From: Paenibacillus polymyxa M1
Lineage (GTDB): Bacteria; Bacillota; Bacilli; Paenibacillales; Paenibacillaceae
Length of the DNA stretch: 64,000 nucleotides
Direction of reading: 5' to 3'
NCBI RefSeq assembly: GCF_000237325.1
Contig: NC_017542.1
Coordinates: 4,728,001-4,792,000 of the forward strand
The notes under the pieces were generated by a model, which worked only from the letters and a program-made list of their open reading frames with translations, searched no databases and had not been told where the DNA came from. Of the stretch, positions 36,271 to 44,787 are shown piece after piece; position 1 is the stretch's first letter, and the number at the start of each line of letters is the position of its first letter. A program made the position numbers and the translations under genes.

Positions 36271-36486
36271 TAAAAAAACCCTCCTATATACCTTGTATTA
36301 AAATATTTAATAGGTCTTACGACTCAATTATATGCGAAGGTTTTTAAGCTTACAATCAAATTCAACATAATTGGGTATTTATAACTATTTTCTAAGTATA
36401 TCCATCATTTTAAATTTCGCTAACAGGTAGTGTCAATTACACTTCGACATTTTGCGACTTTATTCATCATCCTCTGCAAAAATCAC

Positions 36487-36514
36487 AAAAAAGGCCCCCC
36501 TTACGGGAGACCTT
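36487..36514 (-). terminator. Terminator after the M3 peptidase gene
   Basis: AAGGTCTCCC and GGGGGGCCTT arms (one mismatch) with GTAA loop, then six T on the minus strand. Confidence 0.8.
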
Positions 36515-36528
36515 CTAAAATAACTCGG

Positions 36529-38316
36529 TTATTTTGTCATTTGCAAAAATTGCTCAATATCCTGAACAGTAACTTGTGCGGCGTTACGCCAGAAGTCAGC
36601 CTGTGTTAAATCGGTACCCAAGTGCTTGGAGGCCAGTTCTTCTACTGTCATGCGACCTGTATCACGCAGCAAAGCATCATATTGGTCGGCAAAGCCATCC
36701 GAATTTTCCTTCGCAAAAGCGTAAATCCCTGCACTGAACATATACCCGAATGTGTATGGGAAGTTGTAGAAAGGAGTTTCCGTAATATAGAAGTGCAACT
36801 TGGAAGCCCAAAAATGAGGATGAGCCTCATCCAGAACATCACAAAACGCTTCACGCTGCGCTTCTTCCATCAACTCACTTAATTGCTGTGCTCCTACAAC
36901 ACCTTTTTTCCGCAGTTCGTAAAAACGGGTTTCAAATAGGAAACGGGCATGAATATTCATGAAGAAGGCTACACCACGCTGAATTTTATCCTCCAGCAAA
37001 GCTACCTTCTCCTGACCCTCAGCAGCTTCCAGCAAAGCATCTGATACAATCAGTTCTGCCAGCGTCGATGCCGTTTCAGCCACGTTCATAGCATAATTTT
37101 GATTCAATGGATGCAATTCATTCATCACATGCTGATGATAACCGTGTCCGAGCTCGTGGGCCAGTGTCGAAACGTTCGATGGTGATCCGGCATAGGTCAT
37201 AAAAATACGGGTTTCTTTGCTTAGACGCAAAGATGTACAAAACCCGCCTGGACGTTTGCCTGGACGATCCTCTGCTTCGATCCAGCTTTTCTCAAAAGCC
37301 ATCTGGGCAAAGTCAGCCATTCTCGAACTAAATTTACCAAATTGCTCAACAATCGTTGCGGCTGCATCGTCGTAAGGGATTTTAGTGGTTGATGTTCCCA
37401 GCGGAGCTTCAATGTCATGCCAGGACAGTTTTTCTAAGCCTAGAAGCTTGGCTTTCCGCTCCAGGTATTTAACTACAATAGGCTTGGTTTCATTAATCAC
37501 TTGCCACATCGTGTCCAACGTTTGGGCTGACATACGGCTGATTTTCAGCGGTTCCTTGAGCACGTCTGTCCAGCCTCGGTTTTCATATAGCTTGAGGCGG
37601 AAACCTGCCAGATGATTCAGTGTATCGGCGCAATAGTCCTCAACCTGAGTCCATGCCTCTTCCCAACGTGCAAATACGTCTTTACGTACGCTGCGATCTG
37701 CTTCATCCAGCTTATTAGCTGCCTGACCCACAGACAAGTTTACAATCTCACCATTTTCAGGCACAGGGATCGTCATATTTTTGACAATGGTATCATAAAA
37801 GTCACCCCAGCCATGGTAACCATCCACTGCCAAATCCAATGCAAGGCTCTCCAGCTCAGGAGCCATTTTTTCACGCGCTTCGTTCCGGTATTCAGTCAGG
37901 ACAAAAGAAATCGGCTTGATCGCTTCGCGCTCCATCCACTTCTGCCAAATGTCTTCACTGGTTTGTGCCAGCAAGTTCTGAAAAGCGACTAAAGCACTTT
38001 TCCCTTGGGCATATAATGAATTGACACGCGCCCCCAGTTGAACAGCCAGCTTGTCATGCTGATTTTGAGCAGTTAAACAAGATACAAAAGAACCTGCCTG
38101 CGATGCCCCATTAAACAGCTCCTGTATGCTATTCAGAACACTATCCAGACGCTCAGTATCCAACACCGTTTGTGGCACTTTGGCTACTTTAAGCTGGGAT
38201 TGCAGCTGTTGGACCTTGCTCTCCAGTTCTTCCAAAAATGCATGAAATGAGGCAGAGGAAGAGCCTCCGCTAAAAATAGATTCCAGATCCCAAGTTTGCT
38301 TTAACGGTGTTTTCAT
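36529..38316 (-). CDS. pepF: Oligoendopeptidase F-type M3 metallopeptidase
   Basis: 595 residues. Zinc-binding HELGHGYHQHV with the third ligand Glu in the ASTLAEL region (about 25 residues on) places it in peptidase family M3 (PepF). It degrades short peptides in the cytoplasm. A longer frame to 38349 exists, but AAGGTGGA precedes the ATG at 38316. It lies near the truncated globin at 39664, as in B. subtilis yjbG-yjbI. The adaptor YjbH is not seen between them; DUF2225 is there instead. Confidence 0.93.
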   Translation of the reverse strand: MKTPLKQTWDLESIFSGGSSSASFHAFLEELESKVQQLQSQLKVAKVPQTVLDTERLDSVLNSIQELFNGASQAGSFVSCLTAQNQHDKLAVQLGARVNSLYAQGKSALVAFQNLLAQTSEDIWQKWMEREAIKPISFVLTEYRNEAREKMAPELESLALDLAVDGYHGWGDFYDTIVKNMTIPVPENGEIVNLSVGQAANKLDEADRSVRKDVFARWEEAWTQVEDYCADTLNHLAGFRLKLYENRGWTDVLKEPLKISRMSAQTLDTMWQVINETKPIVVKYLERKAKLLGLEKLSWHDIEAPLGTSTTKIPYDDAAATIVEQFGKFSSRMADFAQMAFEKSWIEAEDRPGKRPGGFCTSLRLSKETRIFMTYAGSPSNVSTLAHELGHGYHQHVMNELHPLNQNYAMNVAETASTLAELIVSDALLEAAEGQEKVALLEDKIQRGVAFFMNIHARFLFETRFYELRKKGVVGAQQLSELMEEAQREAFCDVLDEAHPHFWASKLHFYITETPFYNFPYTFGYMFSAGIYAFAKENSDGFADQYDALLRDTGRMTVEELASKHLGTDLTQADFWRNAAQVTVQDIEQFLQMTK

Positions 38317-38414
38317 AATAGTTCCACCTTTCTTTTTTGGCGAATTCATGTGGTTTCATATACAATAAAGCTACATCGTGATGATACAATCACTACAATT
38401 AGGAGGAAAACAGG

Positions 38415-38585
38415 ATGAGACCCTTACAAATTTCGCCGGAAACGGCTGTGAAATTATCCGAAAAACTCGGCATTCCGCTGGAACACCTTATGCATACACC
38501 CCAGCACATTTTGATGCAAAAGCTGGCCGAACTGGCTAAAGAAGACACCGCTGGCTCGAACGGCGGAGAATCGGACAAATCATGA
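38415..38585 (+). CDS. YycC-like small protein
   Basis: 56 residues; RPLQISPETAVKLSEKLGIPLE and LMHTPQHILMQKLAEL closely recall the YycC-like family. AGGAGG is 8 nt before the ATG. Its TGA overlaps the ATG of the next gene (ATGA), so the two are coupled. Function unknown. Confidence 0.8.
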   Translation: MRPLQISPETAVKLSEKLGIPLEHLMHTPQHILMQKLAELAKEDTAGSNGGESDKS

Positions 38586-38818
38586 TTCCTTTTGATAAAA
38601 CCTGGCCTTATGACATTGTCATGGGAGATGTTTATGTACAGTCTTGTCCGTTTTGCAATCATGATAACGTCTTGCTACCCCTGAAGCCCAAAGAGCTTAA
38701 GCTCATTCATGAAGGCATGAAAAAGCTGCTTGTGTTTCCATGCTGCCATAACAAGGTTACTTTGGTGGATTGTGACGACGATTATTTGCTGTCAGATACC
38801 ACGTTGCGCCATCATTAA
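38582..38818 (+). CDS. Small CxxC protein (78 aa)
   Basis: Contains CPFC (residues 22-25) and CC (54-55) with His next to it (CCHN), a pattern that could bind zinc. I do not recognise a named family. It starts within the ATGA overlap of the YycC-like gene, with no separate ribosome site needed, so both are made from one message. Cytoplasmic; role unknown. Confidence 0.8.
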   Translation: MIPFDKTWPYDIVMGDVYVQSCPFCNHDNVLLPLKPKELKLIHEGMKKLLVFPCCHNKVTLVDCDDDYLLSDTTLRHH

Positions 38819-38860
38819 CTTATGAGGCAGTTGCAAGATAAGATAACTCGTTTTACAAAC

Positions 38861-38903
38861 AAGGTGTGAACCATGAGCCTAGATCGCTCATAGTGCACAC
38901 CTT
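38861..38903. terminator. Terminator between the CxxC gene and DUF2225
   Basis: AAGGTGTG/CACACCTT outer stem and ATGAGC/GCTCAT inner stem, followed by TTATTTCTTC. Both neighbouring genes converge here. Confidence 0.75.
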
Positions 38904-38910
38904 TATTTCT

Positions 38911-39621
38911 TCAAGAGGAGCTTGCGTTCTGCATTTCCTCAGGTAGCTGGAAGTTTTTTGCCAGCATTTGTTCACGCAGGACAGACCACTGTTCACGAGA
39001 AGCTCTAATCATCGCTGCATCCATAATTTTCTTGTCATTAATGACACGCGAAAACCAGCGCACTGCTTCGTTAAAGTTACCCGTACGTCGATGCAGTTCA
39101 CCAATCAGATAAAGCAGTTTGGCATTATTCGCACCGACGCCCTCCAGCTCATAGACTCGAACATAGGAATCCAAACTAAATTTGAGAAAGCGAAGCTCCT
39201 GCTCCTCATTCCCCTGGTATCTGTACATCCATGCAATATGCTGCAATAGACTGGCTACTACGCGTTCCTTTTCTCCGATGACCTGTGCACAGAGTAAACC
39301 CAATTTGTACGTTTCTAATGCCTCTTCCCAGCTACGATGCCCGCCATATTCGCGAGGCTGCCAGCGATTACCGATTTTATCCTTAAATAGCTTGGTTTGC
39401 TGATCGCTTAACTGAACGGTAGAGTGCTCTGTCGAAGTAAATCCACAATGAGGACAGACCCGTACGACATAAAAATCCGGATTTTCGTTCTTATAATAAG
39501 CGCAAAAATCTGAATCGGTACGAATAGCCTTCTTTAGGCTTGGTCTGACACGGGATGTCTGAAATTCTTGTTCGCACTGCGGGCAGACGATTTTGATCTG
39601 ATATAACGGTTCAAGTTCCAA
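38911..39621 (-). CDS. DUF2225 zinc-ribbon/TPR-like protein
   Basis: About 236 residues from a TTG at 39621. Two CxxC pairs (CPQC near residue 13 and CPHC near 57) can form a zinc ribbon; the C-terminal helical repeats are TPR-like. Matches DUF2225. Function unknown. A TTG at 39642 would extend it by seven residues but has no ribosome site, while GAGAGGG precedes 39621. Confidence 0.85.
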   Translation of the reverse strand: MELEPLYQIKIVCPQCEQEFQTSRVRPSLKKAIRTDSDFCAYYKNENPDFYVVRVCPHCGFTSTEHSTVQLSDQQTKLFKDKIGNRWQPREYGGHRSWEEALETYKLGLLCAQVIGEKERVVASLLQHIAWMYRYQGNEEQELRFLKFSLDSYVRVYELEGVGANNAKLLYLIGELHRRTGNFNEAVRWFSRVINDKKIMDAAMIRASREQWSVLREQMLAKNFQLPEEMQNASSS

Positions 39622-39663
39622 TGTTTTTACAACCCTCTCCAAAATTCGGCAATCCCCGAAAGC

Positions 39664-40041
39664 TTACGGGGTATTTACAAAATGATGCGCAGGACCGGAC
39701 AAACGACTAAGTATGATGGAACGAAGCGGCTCCTCAATTCCCGTATCCGTTAACGCATCTGCCATACAAGACAACCATGCCTCTGCTCGCTCCTCCGTCA
39801 CGGGGAACTTCATATGTCTGGCACGTAACATCGGATGACCATATGCATCAGAAAAGAGGGACGGCCCTCCAAAAAACTGGCTCAGGAACATAAACTGCTT
39901 TTCCTTTACCGGCTCCATGTCTTTAGGAAACAGGGGACTTAACAACGGATCTTTATAAACTCTCGGGTAGAAGGCCTCAATAATAGCACGAATACCTTCT
40001 GCACCCCCAAGGTTGTCATAAATGCTCAGGCTAGGATTCAC
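39664..40041 (-). CDS. Group II truncated hemoglobin
   Basis: 125 residues; counterpart of B. subtilis YjbI. SIYDNLGGAEGI at the start, and the proximal His in LRARHMKFPV. It binds heme and oxygen or NO. The ATG has GGAGG upstream. The pepF neighbourhood conserves B. subtilis order. Cytoplasmic. Confidence 0.93.
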   Translation of the reverse strand: MNPSLSIYDNLGGAEGIRAIIEAFYPRVYKDPLLSPLFPKDMEPVKEKQFMFLSQFFGGPSLFSDAYGHPMLRARHMKFPVTEERAEAWLSCMADALTDTGIEEPLRSIILSRLSGPAHHFVNTP

Positions 40042-40103
40042 TTTTCCTCCAACTTTCTGTGCTATGGTAATAAATATACACTCGTATTATAACAAAAAAC
40101 AAA

Positions 40104-40131
40104 AAATGACGCTAAAAATAAGCGTCATTTT
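40104..40131. terminator. Terminator between the micro-ORF and the globin gene
   Basis: AATGACGCT and AGCGTCATT arms with TTATTTTT-type loop, flanked by T-runs on both strands. On the minus strand it ends the transcript from the 31-aa frame at 40194-40289; a TATAAT sits just after it for the globin gene. Confidence 0.8.
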
Positions 40132-40193
40132 ATCAATTTAACATATGAAGAGGTTTGCTTCGCTGCACATAGCTTCGTCATTCCATGATACCA

Positions 40194-40289
40194 CTAATAA
40201 CTCCGCCAATCCTCTTCACCGGGATGGACGAGAGAGGCACGAATTACATACACAAAAGCACATACAAACAGACCGGCAACGATACTCAT
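40194..40289 (-). CDS. Candidate 31-aa membrane micro-protein
   Basis: ATG at 40289 with GGAG 8 nt upstream, 31 codons, stop TAG at 40194. The product has one short helix (AGLFVCAFVYVI) then a polar tail (RASLVHPGEEDWRSY). A well-formed terminator follows within 90 nt. The rest of the 410-bp gap between the globin and ylbJ genes holds nothing else I can see. Could be spurious, but the signals are good. Confidence 0.5.
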   Translation of the reverse strand: MSIVAGLFVCAFVYVIRASLVHPGEEDWRSY

Positions 40290-40451
40290 CCTGATCACTC
40301 CATCCTTAAGGTTATGGAATCGTTGTTTTTTTATTTTAACATACTCTTTACAAAAAAACAGCATTCCATGTAATCGTTTTCTTTACTTTTTTGTACTCTT
40401 TGTCCATCCCCGACATAGGTATAATAGTACAACTCCAAAGGAGGGGCCTCT

Positions 40452-41750
40452 ATGTCGCTGTATCGCCGTTTCTCGCTTCCTTTGCTCATCCTTATGCTGT
40501 TATTCCTATTCATACTGATGGCCGCGTATCCGCAATCTTCTCTGAATGCCGGGCTTCGCGGTCTTGCCATCTGGTGGGATGTGCTATTCCCGTCCTTATT
40601 CCCATTTTTCGTTATTTCCGAGCTTCTTCTCGGCTTTGGAATTGTTCATTTCATAGGTGCGCTACTGGACCCACTGATGCAACCTCTATTCCGTGTACCT
40701 GGCTGCGGGGGGTTTGTCGCTGCGGTCAGCTGTGCATCCGGCTACCCTATAGGGGCCAAATTAACCGCAAAGCTGTGGGAGCAAAAATGGATCACACGCA
40801 TTGAAGGTGAACGTTTGGTCGCGTTTACGACTTCCTCTGATCCGATATTTCTGATCGGTGCAGTTTCGGTTGGCTTCTTCCATCAACCCGAAATTGCACT
40901 CGTACTGGGAGCGGCCCATTACGGTGGTGTTCTCATCATCGGACTACTCATGCGTTTTCATGGTTCCCGTTCAGAAAAAAACGATATTCGCAGCGACCGT
41001 TCTCAGCTTCCTCAAAAAACCTGGTCGAAGTCTGCTAACACAATAACAACAGGTCGCAATAAGCAGCCTGGACCACTGCGCCAAGCGTTATATGCTATGC
41101 ATACAGCACGTTTGGAAGACGGACGTCCATTGGGTGAGTTGCTTCGTCAGGCGATTGCTTCCTCCCTACGCCTTATTATTGTCGTAGGAGGGCTGGTTGT
41201 ATTCTTCTGCGTCATTTTAGAAGCTTTGACGAACTCTGGCTTAATGAGCGGACTACATCTGCTTACGGCTAGCCTATTGTCTGCCTGTGGTCTTCCTCCT
41301 GCATTAACAGAGTCCATCGTAGGTGGTATTTTTGAAGTCACTTTAGGTGCGCAAGCTGCAGGTGGAGCCGCAGCAGCGGCATTACCGTTCAAGGTAGCTG
41401 CAGCAGCTTTTGTTCTCTCCTGGGGCGGGCTATCGGTCCATGCACAGGTTGCAAGTATTTTAAATATGACGAATCTCCGCTATATGCCATTTTTGCTGGC
41501 CCGGGCTGCGCATGGGATCATCTCCGCACTGCTAGCTCTCGTGTTATGGCGCCCGTTAATGGGACAGGGAAGCTCTCCGGTCTTTTCTCCGGTACATGAT
41601 ATCGCATGGTCCCCTGGCTTCTCGTCCGCTATGCTACTGCAAAGTCTGCTGCTTCTTGCTTGTATACTGACTGGAATGCTGGCTCTCTCCTGGTTAAGCG
41701 TGGGTACAAATCGCTTATTCGTACGATTGAGAGGAATACACCGGCAATGA
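40452..41750 (+). CDS. ylbJ: Sporulation integral membrane protein YlbJ
   Basis: 432 residues, many helices, with the YlbJ/nucleoside-recognition (Gate) repeats: LFPSLFPFFVISELLLGFG and a second LP/Gly-rich repeat near the C-terminus (IFEVTLGAQAAGG). The B. subtilis protein is made in the mother cell under sigma-E and is required for normal spore cortex formation. AAAGGAGG is 8 nt before the ATG. It is 66 nt upstream of nadK. Confidence 0.92.
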   Translation: MSLYRRFSLPLLILMLLFLFILMAAYPQSSLNAGLRGLAIWWDVLFPSLFPFFVISELLLGFGIVHFIGALLDPLMQPLFRVPGCGGFVAAVSCASGYPIGAKLTAKLWEQKWITRIEGERLVAFTTSSDPIFLIGAVSVGFFHQPEIALVLGAAHYGGVLIIGLLMRFHGSRSEKNDIRSDRSQLPQKTWSKSANTITTGRNKQPGPLRQALYAMHTARLEDGRPLGELLRQAIASSLRLIIVVGGLVVFFCVILEALTNSGLMSGLHLLTASLLSACGLPPALTESIVGGIFEVTLGAQAAGGAAAAALPFKVAAAAFVLSWGGLSVHAQVASILNMTNLRYMPFLLARAAHGIISALLALVLWRPLMGQGSSPVFSPVHDIAWSPGFSSAMLLQSLLLLACILTGMLALSWLSVGTNRLFVRLRGIHRQ

Positions 41751-41816
41751 ACGATTGTGTTCTTGCTCATAATTGATTATGATCGGTATATACCCATGAC
41801 AAAGGAGCTTTTCATC

Positions 41817-42620
41817 TTGAGATATTATGTTCTGGATCGCGGGGATCAGCACTCCATGGACTTGAGTCAGCAATTTCACCGTCTTGCCCAAGAAAAGAAT
41901 TTCAAGCTGGATGCCGAATCGCCGGAAATCGTCGTGTCTATAGGAGGCGATGGTACGATGCTTCATGCGTTTCATACCTTCATTGACCGCATTCCGGATA
42001 TAGCCTTTGTTGGTGTACATACCGGTCATCTGGGCTTTTACGCGGATTGGCGTGCGGACGAGCTGGAGGAGCTAATCCACCTGATGAGCCAAAGCGGATC
42101 TGAGGGACCGCTTAACCCGAGAATCGTTAAGTATCCACTGATTGAGTTGGAAATTCACAAGAAATCAGGCAATGCTTCTTTTATTGCCCTGAATGAGTTT
42201 ACGTTAAAAGGGGTAGATGGCACGGTCGTTGCCCAAGTAGATATTAACGATATCACCTTTGAAATGTTCCGTGGTGACGGAATATGTGTTTCTACACCTT
42301 CAGGAACGACCGCCTATAATAAGGCACTTGGCGGAGCTATGGTTCACCCTACCATCGAAGCATTGCAATTAACTGAGATCGCTTCCATTAATAACCGTGT
42401 GTACCGGACACTGGGATCACCACTGCTACTGCCAAAACATCATCATTGTGATATTTTTTCACGGAAAGATCAGCGTCTTCTACTGACAGTAGATCACCTG
42501 AACTTTCCTGTGGATGACTTAATCTCTGTTCGATGTCAGGTTGCAAGTCAGAAGATCAGCTTCGCTCGTTACCGTCCTTTCCCATTTTGGGATCGGGTAC
42601 GCAACGCTTTTCTCAATTAG
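41817..42620 (+). CDS. nadK: NAD kinase
   Basis: 267 residues from a TTG at 41817, matching the size of B. subtilis NadF. The nucleotide-binding GGDGT is at 43-47 and NE/D motif at FIALNEFTLK; DGICVSTPSGTTAYN is also conserved. It phosphorylates NAD to NADP. Frames starting at 41757 and 41796 exist, but AAAGGAG and the conserved N-terminus (RYYVLDRGD) fit 41817. Confidence 0.95.
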   Translation: MRYYVLDRGDQHSMDLSQQFHRLAQEKNFKLDAESPEIVVSIGGDGTMLHAFHTFIDRIPDIAFVGVHTGHLGFYADWRADELEELIHLMSQSGSEGPLNPRIVKYPLIELEIHKKSGNASFIALNEFTLKGVDGTVVAQVDINDITFEMFRGDGICVSTPSGTTAYNKALGGAMVHPTIEALQLTEIASINNRVYRTLGSPLLLPKHHHCDIFSRKDQRLLLTVDHLNFPVDDLISVRCQVASQKISFARYRPFPFWDRVRNAFLN

Positions 42621-42630
42621 AACTTGTAAA

Positions 42631-42655
42631 AGAGCCGACTCCGGCTCTTTTTTTA
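42631..42655 (+). terminator. Terminator after nadK
   Basis: AAGAGCCG/CGGCTCTT stem, then seven T; starts 11 nt after the stop. Confidence 0.92.
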
Positions 42656-42735
42656 ATTGATCAGGAGGGCATATCCCCACTTTAAATAGGCAAAAAGTTG
42701 GTCATAACTTGGCAGCCTTGGAGGAACTTACAAAC

Positions 42736-42770
42736 AAAACGGCTCCTGAAAATTCAGGAACCGTTTTGTT
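42736..42770 (-). terminator. Terminator overlapping the end of yutD
   Basis: AAAACGGTTCCTGA and TCAGGAGCCGTTTT arms on the minus strand, followed by GTTTGT. The 5' arm contains the last yutD codons and its TGA. Confidence 0.8.
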
Positions 42771-43617
42771 GTGGAGATGTGAATGTTTTATTTTTTTGAC
42801 GCTGGCCCTCGGGTTCACGCGAGACACGAACTTGCCGTCCCTCCCGATTTTCCTTGGGCTGGCGATCATAGCGTGGCCCACGCGATTCTTTTTTATCGAA
42901 ATTTCCTTGCGGATTGCGCTGCCTACGTGGTTCACGGGCTTGCTGCCCTTCCCCCGAACTTCGCCCATCTTTTGCTTCACGCGGTTCTCTTGGCTGGCGC
43001 GAATCACGTGCTTCACGCTGCCGATTTCCTTCACGTCCTTCTCTGGATGGCCGACTTTCGCGAGCTTCACGTGGCTGTCGTTCACGCACTTCCTGAGCAT
43101 CCTTCGGTTCCCTACGTTGCAACTCGCGTGGTTCACGGGCTTCTGAAGGCTGTTCCACTCGTGACTCCTCTGTAGCTGCGGAATCCTGCTGTGGTTGCGG
43201 CCATTCCGTTTGTCCAGCTGAAGGCTGCGATACCTCTTGGCGCTCTTCGGAATCTAACGTTCCCGCTTGTTCCCTTTGAGCATCTACCAACTGCTGGATG
43301 TCGGGAGGAACGAAGTCATCACTGGTGCCGTTCTTATTTTCAACTTCACGGCTTTTTTGCAGCACAAAATAGGCACAGCCAAAATTGCAGTATTCATTAA
43401 TATAATCGTCCAATACCACAATGGATGTATCCTTATTGGCTTTGGGGTGCCCCTCTCGATAAAACCCCTTCAGACGAAGCTGATTGTAACCCCAATCGCC
43501 AATAATGTAATCATAGCGATCCAACACTTCACTATATCGATCACGAAAGGCTTCGGGATTCCACCCGTTCTTGTGATCCTGCAACACTTCATAGTTTTTA
43601 CCACCGATTTGAAACAA
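42754..43617 (-). CDS. yutD: YutD-family protein with long Arg/Glu/Pro-rich tail
   Basis: 287 residues. The first ~100 match YutD/DUF1027 (KNGWNPEAFRDRYSEVLDRYDYIIGDWGYNQLRLKGFY, CNFGCAYF). The remaining ~185 form a low-complexity tail built of repeating RE, EP, QR and RQPRE-like units; B. subtilis YutD is about 100 residues and lacks it. TTG start at 43617 with AAGGCGG upstream. It is 24 nt downstream of lipA. The tail would be disordered and may bind RNA or other proteins (inference). Confidence 0.85.
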   Translation of the reverse strand: MFQIGGKNYEVLQDHKNGWNPEAFRDRYSEVLDRYDYIIGDWGYNQLRLKGFYREGHPKANKDTSIVVLDDYINEYCNFGCAYFVLQKSREVENKNGTSDDFVPPDIQQLVDAQREQAGTLDSEERQEVSQPSAGQTEWPQPQQDSAATEESRVEQPSEAREPRELQRREPKDAQEVRERQPREARESRPSREGREGNRQREARDSRQPREPREAKDGRSSGEGQQAREPRRQRNPQGNFDKKESRGPRYDRQPKENREGRQVRVSREPEGQRQKNKTFTSPQQNGS

Positions 43618-43641
43618 GCTATTCTGACCGCCTTTCCCGGA

Positions 43642-44550
43642 TCAAACCTGCGAAAGGGCGCTTTCTTCCTTATGCTGAGCGGCCGACTTCACCTGCTCAT
43701 GCGCTTGGTAGGAGCTGCGGACCATCGGACCGGATTCGACGTGGCTGAATCCTCGCTGTAATCCCTCTTCCTTTAACTTCGCAAAATCTTCCGGTGGATA
43801 ATATTTTTGCACATATAAATGTTTCTCGGACGGCTGCAAGTATTGACCAATTGTCATAATGTCACAATCGACTTTGCGCAGATCATCCATGGTTTGTATG
43901 ATCTCGTCCCACTCTTCTCCGACACCTAACATGATGCTTGATTTCGTTGGGATCGCCGGATTTAATTGTTTTGCACGTTGAAGCAGCTCCAGAGAGCGAT
44001 GGTATTTCGCTTTAGCCCGAACCTTGTCGGACATGCGTTCCACTGTTTCAATATTATGATTGAGAATATCTGGCTTGGCATCCATGACAATTCGCAGCGA
44101 CTCAATATCGCCCATAAAATCGGGAATCAATACTTCTACACTGCAAAAAGGCAATCGGCGGCGAATCGCACGAACCGTTTCTGCAAATATTGTAGCGCCC
44201 CCATCTTTCAAATCATCACGTGCCACACTGGTTACGACACAGTGCTTTAGATTCATGTTCTCAGCCGCTTCCGCGACGCGTTCAGGCTCCTGCAAGTCCA
44301 GTTCCGTAGGCATTCCCGTATTTACTGCGCAAAAACGACACGCACGCGTACAAATATCACCCAAAATCATAAATGTAGCTGTCCTGTTGGCCCAGCATTC
44401 ATATATATTAGGGCACCGTGCCTCCTCACATACGGTATGTAATGTCTTGGAACGCATCATGCTCTTGATTTCCTGATAGTTATCGCCTGTCGTAAGTTTA
44501 ATACGAATCCAGTCGGGCTTAGCTTCCTTCACTTTTTTAGACAATGGCAT
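43642..44550 (-). CDS. lipA: Lipoyl synthase LipA
   Basis: 302 residues. Two Fe-S cysteine sets: the auxiliary-cluster [12 protein letters not shown] and the radical [11 protein letters not shown]. It inserts sulfur into octanoyl groups on lipoyl domains. The start is set at 44550, where the family's N-terminus begins ([15 protein letters not shown]); the frame reaches 44649. Neighbour of yutD and lytH as in B. subtilis yutB. Confidence 0.96.
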   Translation of the reverse strand: MPLSKKVKEAKPDWIRIKLTTGDNYQEIKSMMRSKTLHTVCEEARCPNIYECWANRTATFMILGDICTRACRFCAVNTGMPTELDLQEPERVAEAAENMNLKHCVVTSVARDDLKDGGATIFAETVRAIRRRLPFCSVEVLIPDFMGDIESLRIVMDAKPDILNHNIETVERMSDKVRAKAKYHRSLELLQRAKQLNPAIPTKSSIMLGVGEEWDEIIQTMDDLRKVDCDIMTIGQYLQPSEKHLYVQKYYPPEDFAKLKEEGLQRGFSHVESGPMVRSSYQAHEQVKSAAQHKEESALSQV

Positions 44551-44787
44551 AGACCTTCTTTCTGATGTGCTTAAGCTGTCATTGCCATACATTATAGCAT
44601 GAAAGCCATGGAAAAACCTCCATTCATTGTTCCCTTTTTGATATGACATTGATGCCGGAAAAAGTAAACTCTTGAGATGGATAAAAGCGGCGGATATGGC
44701 TCAATCTAATCAAAAGCGCCCTATTTACGCGAATACGGGCCAAGAATTTACTGGGCGGTTAAGCCCTTTTATAGGAGGTCGGTTCAC

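Noticed and set aside
42709..43175. Long open frames on the plus strand opposite yutD
   Set aside because: They lie entirely opposite the repetitive Arg/Glu-rich tail of yutD, have no ribosome site and give Pro/Phe/Leu-rich nonsense. They are shadows of the repeat composition.
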